Source of the DNA: Schizochytrium sp. TIO01
Lineage: Eukaryota > Sar > Bigyra > Thraustochytrida > Thraustochytriidae
Reading direction: 5' to 3'
Length of the DNA stretch: 64,000 bases
Assembly: GCA_004764695.1 (NCBI GenBank)
Contig: SMSO01000031.1
Span: forward strand, 8,370,761-8,434,760
Position 1 is the stretch's first letter; every line of letters begins with the position of its first letter. The position numbers and the translations under genes are program-made. Shown piece after piece: positions 1 to 9,850 of the stretch. The notes beneath the pieces are model-generated. The model was not told where the DNA came from and did no database searches. It worked only from the letters and a program-made list of their open reading frames with translations.

Positions 1-612
1 CAACTGTTCTGTTCTGTTCTGACGGTTTCCCGTTCAGTGGCCGCGTTGAACAAGGGCCCTCCGACATAGAAAACGTGGATGAATATTGCAAGTGTTTGCT
101 TGTTTTGGAGGTTTGAAAAGACCAAATGATTGGTGGCAAATTTGGAAATTGCCAAATATTTTTCGGGAATTTCTATAAATTTAAAAAGCGAAAATTGCTG
201 TGGGGCAATTCTTCCAAAAACTTGATCTGGTACCTTGGGTCATGTTTGCTGCAACAGTTGAAGTACCTGTGATACTAAGACGAATAAGGCAAGATATATA
301 AGTTTATTAGCGGATCAAATTATTAATACCCCTAACCGGATAGCAACAAATAGAAGGTAAACAAACACTGGCTGATTTCGAACAACACGAGACATAAATT
401 CCTGCATTGCACAGTATTGAAGCCTACCAGCTTTTTATATGCAGATGTGTGTATCTACAAGGACGTCTCAATCATAAATGTTTTCAGTCCAAGGCTCCTT
501 GTCACAGGCTGCTTGTGGCAGTTTGAAGATTCAAGAAAGACCTTGCATCCTCACCTGGTGACCCAAGGTCATTACAACTACGTTAGAAAAGATAATTCTT
601 ACTGAGGTCCTC
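1..612. other. Intergenic, no gene seen
   Basis: AT-rich sequence with only short, unconvincing open frames. I see no RNA gene or mobile-element coding sequence. Confidence 0.5.
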
Positions 613-1133
613 GCCCTCTAGACCGTTTCAATACAAGTTGTCTAATGAATGCATTCGCCTTATATTCCATATTTATAATAATAATGATAATAATAATAAT
701 AATAATAAATTATTTTAAAAGAGAAAATGTTAACTTCTTTCAAGTTAAAGATTTTTTTTACTTTTCCATTTTAAAATAGAAGTTCAAAGAAATATTTTCA
801 ATCGAAAATCCTTTAGAGTTAAAAAGCAGTCCTCTTATTGTGCACGCTTAAGTGCAACAAGGAAATTGCACACTCTCCAAGAAGAAGCCCCACAAGCAAG
901 CATGCCCAAAACACCCAAAATAATCAATCACTCAAGTCTCACCGGCCATATAAGCCAAGTCTTCCTAGCCTACACATAGCTAACCTAACTGACTCACATG
1001 AGCTTAGTTTTCTCAAAGAGCTGCGACTGCGCTCCACGCACGCAACCTCTTTGTTCACCGTTCTGAAGGCTAGCCTATCCTTCCTCGGATCCCTTCTTGC
1101 TTCTCTCCGATGGCCTTTCAATTAGCTAGAGAA
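613..1133 (+). repeat. Dispersed ~0.5 kb repeat, copy A
   Basis: This copy starts at a ccctctag motif and ends near the gagaacg motif around 1130. It aligns along its whole length, with many differences and indels, to 3312-3785 in the same orientation. The best matching blocks are the opening ~45 bases (acaagttgtctaatgaatgc and neighbours) and the block around 1010-1060 (ctcaaagag, gcgactgcgctc). An AAT/TAA microsatellite at about 676-711 is inserted in this copy only. It has no protein-coding capacity I can recognise. It could be a solo or degenerate LTR, or a non-autonomous element. The type is unknown. Confidence 0.7.
676..711. repeat. (AAT)n microsatellite
   Basis: A run of aat/taa trinucleotides with one interruption, lying inside repeat copy A and absent from copy B. 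Confidence 0.9.
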
Positions 1134-3311
1134 CGCAACGGTGATTGAACTAAAGAAGTAATCACATGACACCTGGAATGAGTCGCGGTACGGTGCACCA
1201 AGAGTGAAAAGGGACCAAGAAGAAAAAAGGGTTCTAAACCATCTTTCTAAACATTCACAAAGTGTTTCAAATGTTTGGTCAGAGTGAAAATACCGAAGAT
1301 TTGTCTAAGCAAGATGGGCGTCAAGATAAGATAGAAAGAAGAAAGAGCTGCTTTGAACGTGAGGATTTGAGGGCAAGTTTGGAGGCTGAGGCAATGTTGT
1401 TCGACTCCATCTTAGTATGTCTACAAGCTTATCATCGCAGTGGCAGAACTTATTAGAAAGATGTTGTCCCCAGTAGACACTTGTTAAGTACAGCCACGAA
1501 AACCTAGACACCTGACACTGTCATTGAGCCATAAATGTTCGGGTTTCTTGAGATCCAGTTGTGATCAGTGTTGGACGCTGTGAATTTTCATATGAGTTTT
1601 ATGCCGAACATGAGTGCTTCTTTAGCTTCATTCGCGCGCAGATTATTGGTGTACGAATTTACTCTTACGATTAAACAAAGTCGGAGCATCTCAAAACTAG
1701 AAAGCTATGTTGCACTAATGACTCCACGGCTAATAATACTACAATCCCTTTTGCTTTCAGATTGAATGTGCATAAATCAAAACAATTACTTTTATCGTAA
1801 GAGTGTGAAGCAGACTAGTATGTGGAGCCGTCCAAGCAATGATGGTCGTGAAATGAAAGGAGGAAGGAAGGCAATGCATCCACGGTAAGGCTCTGCTCTT
1901 CCAGACAATTTATACGACGTGAGTCCATCTCATAACACTATTGGGCGCCAGCTGCCTGGTGGATTGAATGCCGTACGCAGCTCTTACATCCATGACGCTC
2001 GATATACGGCGTTAGAATCTGCGTTCAAAAAGAGATTGCTTACTGAGTTTTATCGAAAAAGTGATCAGATTATACCAGAAATGAGCCATTAAAGTACATC
2101 AGACACTTCGTTAGGATATTACCATGATACTATTGACTGCTCGAGCTTTTGCGTGATCACGCGCTTCTTCTTCTAGTTGTTTTTTTTATTTGAATACAGT
2201 CTATATCATAAATACTTTACCAGAATACAACATTTTAGGTTTGCTAAATCTAGCTATTGCATATTAGCTTCTGCAATGGACCGTACAGAGGCAATCTGAC
2301 AAGAGAACGAGCTCTAGTAAGGTGGTCTGTGAGGCCTAATGAAGAGTGTGAAAGAGAAAAGGATAGTATTGAGTTTATTGAGCTTCTAGACACAGACAAA
2401 CTGATTACAGAGATTTCGCATTGAAGGGTCGCGTTAATTTACATTTGGGTGAGACACCTGAATAGATATGGCTTTGGTACTGAATGAGGCCTGCAACATC
2501 ATTTTCGCTCAATGCACAACAATGCACAACGACGCCATCCTTGTTGGAGAAGGGATTCACATTCTCATTATTTATCATTTTGCAACAGGTTATTAGTTAT
2601 TAAATCACATGTGTCATTAAATATTTTGTCTGGCAGCTATAGAAAAACAGAAAAATAATGGTCAAGCTTCCCCATAGACGTTGCTTCAGAAGTTGTTGCA
2701 TTTTCATAATTCATCGAGCCTTCTCAAACTTGGAAAGGTCGTCACGAGCAAACCATGTACTTAAAGAAGGTAAATCTAGAGTAATAGGAACAATGATAAC
2801 CAAAACTTTAGGTGCAGTGATTTGATGAACTTGAAAACGGCCTCTAAACTTACCTTCACATCCACACTCCAAGATATGAATGAAGAATTATGGACCAATA
2901 AGGCACTATTTAACGTCAGGTTATATTTTATTCATACAATGACCCCCAAGCATTCTTTCTAAATGCAAACATTGGGGATTTGAGCTTTACGACAATTTTT
3001 CACTTCACTTCTTGAAAATTACTGGTTGCTGCATGCGCGTTCACTAATTGTGTATTGTTCTCCAACGTCTTTCAGAATGTTGTCTATGACTCTTGCAGCG
3101 TTTAATTTATTCACTTCTTAAATTGTCAATCTTAGTATTCAATAAAACAAAAATGATCTCCAATTTTTCGTGCAAGCTCTGATGATCTGCAACAATATCC
3201 CATACGAAAATATTTCATTCGGGGTCTCACCTTGGATAAGATGAAGTTTTTAACCATCAGACTGCTTTCGTAAATACGTCAACGGTTACAAGACGCCGCA
3301 TTCCCTGTCCT
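1134..3311. other. Non-coding interval between two repeat copies
   Basis: 2.2 kb of AT-rich sequence lie between the two direct repeat copies. I found no open frame above about 70 residues with protein-like composition, and no reverse-transcriptase, integrase or transposase signature on either strand. If the flanking copies are LTRs, the internal region has decayed completely. Confidence 0.5.
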
Positions 3312-3785
3312 GGCCCTCTAGGCTATTTCCATACAAGTTGTCTAATGAATGCATTCGCCTCATATTCCATATCAAGAAAAACCAGAGAAAACTTTCAACC
3401 CACAATTTCTTTTACTTTTCACTTAAAAGAAAAGTTAAAAAGAAATTTTCCTTTTATCGAAAATCTTTTACCGATAAAAGATTTCCTCTTACCGTGCACG
3501 CTATCGCACAACGAGTTATCGTGCACGCTACCGTGCAACAAGATAACCTACACACCTTCCCAAGCATACCCAATATCCCCGGCTACCCACAGCCACCAGA
3601 GTCTCACCACGCTCACACCCAGCAAGGCTCCTTTAGTCTCCGCTTTAGCTTAACTCACTCACCAGTTTAAGTTCTCTCAAAGAGTTGCGACTGCGCTCTC
3701 CGCACGCATTTTCTTTCTCCTCACTGTTCCGCGGCTAGCCTTAACTTCGTTCCCCCGATTGCGTCTCGATCAATCAGGGAACGAG
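3312..3785 (+). repeat. Dispersed ~0.5 kb repeat, copy B
   Basis: This is the second copy of the 613-1133 repeat in the same orientation, diverged and with indels. It contains an internal small duplication (gtgcacgctatcg / gtgcacgctaccg, around 3494-3534). The 110- and 102-residue open frames that overlap it do not resemble a known protein and are not supported by copy A, so I do not call them genes. Confidence 0.7.
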
Positions 3786-4224
3786 ACATCCCTCACCTAC
3801 TCTGTTCTATTGAAAAACTTAAAAATCTAAAACGTCGCTATACCTACTTGAACATGGGTTGCGATTGCCTTGAGATTATCATGTCAGAGATAGTTGTGTT
3901 TAGTTGGTGTTGAGGCTAGAGTGGGATTGTTGCCTTTGGACAGATGGTCGTCTTGTAGGTTGATTCGGAACTACTGTCGCCTTTGCTTTATTTGGTTCAG
4001 TTCGTTTCTTATCATGGGTGCATCTCATGCAGTGTTACACTACAGCAGCGATTATGCCATGGTGTCAAACATCAGCTATCATGCAAGTGCTGATACCAGT
4101 CTCTTCCTTTCAGCATCACAACGTCATGCCGTAATGTTGTATTTGATCCTGTTCTCTGTAATACCCTGTGCAGTCCAGATTTTAAGTCAGAGTTTATGAC
4201 TAGATTGGAAAATGATTTATCTGG
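3786..4224. other. Intergenic / 3' flank of the LRR gene
   Basis: There is no gene here. This stretch follows the stop codon of the minus-strand LRR gene and presumably holds its 3' UTR. Confidence 0.4.
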
Positions 4225-7200
4225 CTAGCAAAGATACGTGCCCAGCAATCCCAATGAAGCCGTTAGGACACTGTTTGCAGCTTCTAAACGACTGACTTCC
4301 AGCTTCTGTTCATTGAGGCATTGCTGTTTACCTCCTAGATTGGCCTTGTTGCTAGTTAAACTACTCGGCGCAACTTGTTTGCCACGTTTTCCTGCAAGCG
4401 GCATAGCTAGGGTCATGTCCACGGCATGGATGCAACGAAGCTCACGAGCTACCTGTTCAAGCTTGTTCTTCCTTTCCTGTTCAGCATAAATCTGGTTATT
4501 CAGGTCAAGCTCACGTTGGATACTTTTATCACCTCGCCAGGGGTGTCTATCAATCAATACATCATTCTGTTAGACAAACAATTCCTTTTCTTCATGTTTT
4601 TCTTCAACGTACTCAAAGACTGTGATACTGCGGTTCAACTGAAGTCCTTCAAGCACCGCCATACGACCTCTTGTGCTACTCTTGTCCTTCCCATTGATAC
4701 TATAACACGATTTACAAATAATGAATAGAGTTAGCACTCTGCTATCAAACTGCACTTTTCCAAGGACATCGCCATATTTTCTCTTATATCTTCCAAGTGT
4801 TCAATATTTATCAACCGCAGTAGTGCACACCAACAATTTTGACCCTTTCCACTTTGATGCCCAAAGATAACTTGTTTAACTCACGATAATGCTGTCAGAA
4901 CCTTGTTCTTCTTCAACACCTCACCTAAAGCCACACAAAACTTGTCGTCAATGCTCATTGCGCTCAAGCTGTTAGATTGCAGTTAGCAATAAAATGAAAA
5001 CGTTGTTGCGTGACACAACCCGTTCCAATCTAATGTTAGTCCTCTGACAGTGTCACCAATGGCTTCCTCATGGTTTCAAAAACAAGCATCGCTTCCTGCT
5101 CTACTTGCTTGAACCAAACACGTAATTGCACAACTTCTTTCGACCCTCTGATCATTTCTGCATCAGTCAGAGCCCCCCCCCCAAAAAAAAAAAAAAAATC
5201 ATTCCACTCACAATAGCGCTTTCAAAACCTGGTTTTCCTCGAGTGCATCCAGAAAAGCGCGAAAGCCTGTATTATCAAAGTACGTTGTACCTAGACTATC
5301 AGTCCAAAACGAAATAGCAAATCATTTCATTTGTTTCCATTTTTACACGAAAGTCAGCTATCTTAACAAATAGTCTTCCTGCACAATGAGTACGGACCCA
5401 CTACATCTGCAACTCTATGCTTCTAAACTTCCAACGTTTACTTGAAACAGACAAGTATTTGAACAAAGGCCCGTGTATTCTCAGAATGGTCTGACACATA
5501 GGTTGCTCAACTCACCCTAGATTTTTCAGCGAATGGTTTTTCTGGAGTACCTCAGCAAACGTCGCAGAACCTTTATCGCCAACAATGCTTCCATTCATCC
5601 TGTGGAAAAAGAAAAATGCGTCAATTCAAATCAAAGTCAGTCATCTCTTTGCAAAAGAAGCTACAATGGGTAACTTCTCCTACCGGCAATAGCCTGATAA
5701 ATTGCTAGTCTAACTCACAGCAACGTTTCCACCGTCTTGTTCTCCTTCAGTACTTCCGCCAAGCCCACCCATCCTTCGTCGTTGATTTTGTTAGATGTAA
5801 GGCTGCGCACCCGTACTCGGCCAAGAACAACAAATCGTTTTCAGAATCGTAATCATTTCAATGCTTCCTGTCAGTATATCATACGATCTACCCTCTTGTT
5901 GCATGCATGCAAAGGGTATAACAGTCAACTCACTCTAGCATGGTCAACGTATGGTTTGTCTTGAGCGCATCCGCCAACGCTGCACAACCTTTGTTGTCAA
6001 TATTGTTGTTCCCCAGCCTATTGGTCCACAATTGACAATGAAAAATTAGAAGTGATTTCACTCCAGTTTGAACGTCAGCCACCTTGCTCAAACATTTCTC
6101 ACCATGCGTTTTTAATTTTAAAAGATCAAGGCAAATCTCTTCTTGTGCCCCACATGTTCACCATTTTACAGACACATGAATACACTTGAAAGTCTTGTTC
6201 AACTCACCCCAACTCTGTCAGCGTCTTGTTCTTCTTGAGTGTATCTGCCAACACTGTACAAGCATTGCTGCCAACGTTGTTACCACGAAGTCTGTAAGCT
6301 CCCGCTTGTCAAAAATTATGCAACAGTATCGTTTAATCAATCGACAGTAACGTCAGCAAACTTCCTGCACGACTATCAGAAACATTCCTGTATCCGGCGG
6401 CATACATAGACTACATATACTTACTGTAGAATTCTCAGCGTTTCGTTTACCTTGAGCACCTCGGCCAAAGCCAAACAACCTTTGCTGCCAATCGTATTGT
6501 CATCAAGACTGTTCATTCAAGAGATCACCATGCCAACGCATCGCACAATTTGTTAGCTACCTATCATATACCTCTCTTATATGCACGACAAGACATAACA
6601 TCTAGCAAATATTGCAAAGGCCGACTATACTCACTTTACTGTACTCAGTGACTGGTTGTTCTTTAGACTATCAGCTAAAATGACGCAATCGTCAGCCCCG
6701 ATATTCCTTTCAATCCTGCTCGCTCACAAGTAAAACCACATTAATTTATACCATCGTCAGTCGTCATTCTCATTTTGTTACCAAAAAACTCTTTAATGAC
6801 CGGCAAAGAGACCAGATATCTTGTCTTACTGCTTCAACAAACTCACTCCAAACATTTCAGCGTCTCATTCAGCTTCAGAGCTTCCGCCAAAATCGCAAAA
6901 GCTTCACTCCCAAGATTGTTATCCAAAAGCCTGTGCACCCATTGATAACAAGGAGTATCATAGTAAACACCAAATAATCTCACTGTTAGCAGTTTTCAAA
7001 TAATGATCCTACAAAGTCGTCCCCAATGACATGCTCGTCAACAAAAAAAATGACAACCTGTCAGGTGTGACCTAGATGACATTTCACCTTGACTTAGCTG
7101 AACTCACCCCAAACGCTTCAAAGCTCGATTCTTCTGGAGAACACCATCCAAGCCCTTGATCATTTCAGTGGTGAATGGGACGTTACACAAGCTGCTTGTT

Positions 7201-7880
7201 AGCCACCATCAAAGGATGGTATTGTGTGCCTCGACGGGTAATCATTGATGTTAGTGTATATGTAATTAAACATGAAATAGTGTGATCAGATCCATTGCCT
7301 CAACACACGAAATGTTAATTCTCACTTACATGAGCCCAGACATTACTGTAGTCTCCTTCAGTGCGTTTGCGAGAGCAACCCAATGATCATTGCTAATATT
7401 AATGTTCTTGAGTCTATTCATCGAGAATTTCCTCCGAAACACCGAGAAAGAACAGCTTCCGTCAGTCATTCATTAGTGATCGTCTACAATGCCGCGCGAT
7501 TACGGAATCTTTAACGAAAACTCACTTCAAGGTTGATTCCACACGATTTTCCTTGACTGCCTCAGTCAAGGCTTGCCAACCTTCGTTGCTAATTTGAACT
7601 CGTGCCCAATGGTACCCACTTAGTCTATTATTAAAAAAAAAGAGATTTTGAATCATCAACAAACTCAAAGTCAGCAACCCTTTCAAATCTGTATCCAGCA
7701 CATGAATAAAGCACGCACGGCAGATCAACACGCAAGTCGGGGAAGTCAAGTTTTTACTAACTGGCTAGATATTCTTGGTCTGGTGTTTCTGTGTCCAAAG
7801 ATCTTCTCTTACTTTTACACTTACTCTATATTTTTGGTAACCGAACCTTCATGAAGCTTTCGAAGCGTCCGCTTATTCAT
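4225..7880 (-). CDS. 15-exon leucine-rich-repeat protein, one LRR per exon
   Basis: Exons read on the minus strand are 7880-7825, 7624-7526, 7413-7330, 7191-7108, 6930-6847, 6715-6635, 6508-6425, 6291-6208, 6017-5934, 5802-5719, 5599-5516, 5295-5212, 4969-4886, 4699-4613 and 4546-4225. Introns begin GTGAG or GTAAG (last one GTACG), end in AG, and are all phase 2. The exons sum to 1485 bases, an open frame of 494 residues. Exon 1 is a 56-base start exon (MNKRTLRKLHEG...). Thirteen exons then each give one ribonuclease-inhibitor-type LRR of about 28 residues with the pattern LxxNxIxxxG..ALAEvLKxNxTLxxL, as in NLRC3/NOD3-like proteins. The last exon is a coiled coil with EQERKNKLEQVARELR. The last intron (66 bases) is the least certain; without it the protein ends at a TAA at 4572. 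LRR arrays usually bind proteins. No other domain is visible, and it lies head-to-head with the LRR-kinase-RBR gene. Confidence 0.85.
5169..5198. repeat. C-run followed by A-run
   Basis: About 11 C followed by about 16 A on the plus strand, inside an intron of the minus-strand LRR gene. Confidence 0.85.
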
Positions 7881-9069
7881 TTCGCCAAAGAAGTCACAAG
7901 AGTGATCTGAGATCATGTTTTCTCTAATCATTTTCGTCCCTCGTTCGTGCCTGGTGACGGTACTTTCAACAGTTGGCTTCAAGAAGAACCTAAGAAAAAT
8001 CCCTCGCCACCCGTTTCTACGCTACACGATCAGCGTTTAATAGAAGCTCCCTGTGTATACTGCACTTCAAGAGCGCCCTCCCTCGCCGATCGTTCGTTCG
8101 AGCTTTGTCTCTTGTCAATCCTGGCTAAGCCAACGCTCGCGAAGAAAGGGATCGCCGACTAGCAATCGTGTTGCTCGTCGCTGCTGATGTTGCTTAAGCT
8201 CCCTGCTCTCTGCTGCGCCACACCTGCTGTTCCGTCGTAAATAGTGATTTCATCAATCTCTGCAGTGACACTTGGGTTCTGCATGCGCTGGACTTCTTTT
8301 TCTGCACTTGAGTTCTTTCTAACAATATCTACTAGGCCTATCTTTACCAAACTAGTTAATAACTTCTACTATAATATCTTTTGCAGGTGATGTTTGCTCC
8401 AGACGTTCCACTGCCACTATCTCGTTGCAATAGTAAATAACAACGAAACCAATACTAAGTATAAGTAGAGTATGAACCAATTTGATAGTACATTCGATCA
8501 TACCACGCGGGTAACACCTCATCTCATTCGCACTGAGAAGTAAAGTCGCGTAGGGCCGGGTCAGTAGTATGATAGGGGACTGCATGCGAGAAGCCCCGGT
8601 GTTGAATGTTTTTTCTCCTTTTATTTTTAACCATATCATCAAAAGAAAGCAACTCCACGGTTGATATCACAATATTATTATACACGTCAAAGATTAATTT
8701 CATGAGAATAAAACCTGCCCGAAGAGGATCAAAAGCACTATATAAAAATGTCAATTAGGCATCTATTCTCGGTCAAAGATGCTTCTCTTTTTGGAACTTT
8801 CCTCCCTTCTTTCTGGCACACCTTTGGTCGCAGCCGCCAGCAGCTCTGATCGTTGAAGGCACCTCTCTGTTTTTTTCACATTGAAGCCGTGAAGCAAACA
8901 TCCAACAACTTGAGTGAAATCCGAAAATCGACAGCTTGCTCTCCATTCTCTCCCAAGCTTTCCCGATCTCAAGATAATCTATCATAGATCGCATCACAAA
9001 CCTATTACTATCTGATAGACAAAAACCTACTCCCGACAAGCAATTTATTTCTTGTATGACACAGTTACG

Positions 9070-9160
9070 AGTTTTCGTCGCTTCAAGACCTCACCAAAAA
9101 CAACGAAAAGACTACAAGCTTTTGGCTCTTCTGTCAAGTTGACCCCGATACAAGGACCTC
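9070..9160 (-). pseudogene. Decayed LRR exon remnant
   Basis: Read on the minus strand, this stretch gives EEPKACSLFVVFGEVLKRRK and then LVTV. It lines up with the LRR exon at 4886-4969 (FCVALGEVLKKNKVLTAL). The expected phase-2 donor after the repeat is not clean, and no further LRR exons link it to the gene that starts at 7880. It looks like a remnant, or an exon of an unrecognised upstream extension. Confidence 0.4.
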
Positions 9161-9648
9161 TTCTTGCCTACTACTCGTTACACAAAACGCCATGACAATC
9201 GAAACTCGACCTCCTTTTGCTCAACAAAACCCTACTCAATGCTATATATTATCAAACCAAAACAATAGCACCCATACACGATCACAAATGGATAGGGACC
9301 TTCCTACCACGTTCTGCATTGTGTGTGACTTGATAGAAGCACAACGCCTCCTCGTCTTTCTTCAAGAGCAGAATCCATTTTCACACCTTGCGCTCTCAGG
9401 AAAAAATTGACTCAACGGACCTTCGAAAACACTAGCAGCGCTTAACCTACGTATACAACCAACTATCATACCCAGCAACCTACTACTCTCGCCAAAGCCA
9501 GCCATCCTCGCAAACCCGCAACACGAGGCAGCGCGCACGCACGATATCCACGCCCCCGCGACCTCTCGCGCGCCACACCCCTCCACGCGTTCGTTACTCG
9601 TGGGCGAGGCTTGGTCTGCAGTCCGCCCGTTCCTCCTTCCTTGCTGCG

Positions 9649-9690
9649 AAGAAGAAGAAGAAGAAGAAGAAGGAGAAGAAGAAGAGAGAG
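9649..9690. repeat. (GAA)n microsatellite
   Basis: About 14 GAA/GGA triplets, followed at about 9742-9753 by a short CT run, just upstream of the LRR-kinase-RBR start codon. Confidence 0.9.
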
Positions 9691-9850
9691 CAGACGTCTC
9701 CGTTCCTGATCAGCAACGCGAGCGAAGACTCAAACTACTCTCTCTCTCTCTCTTTCGAGCGCCAAAGCAAAGCAAAGACAAAGACAAGCAAAGTCAATCA
9801 ACGCGATTGATCAATCCATCCATCAAAGGTGATACTCACTGCTGCAAAAC

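Larger units (their letters stand above)
7881..9850. other. Divergent intergenic region between two LRR genes
   Basis: This 1.97 kb spacer separates the start codons of the minus-strand LRR gene (7880) and the plus-strand LRR-kinase-RBR gene (9851), so it must hold both promoters. The half nearest 9850 is richer in GC and carries GAA and CT simple repeats. One decayed LRR-like stretch is annotated separately. I see no other gene. Confidence 0.5.

Noticed and set aside
3338-3670. Overlapping 110- and 102-residue open frames
   Set aside because: They lie inside repeat copy B, and copy A does not preserve either frame.
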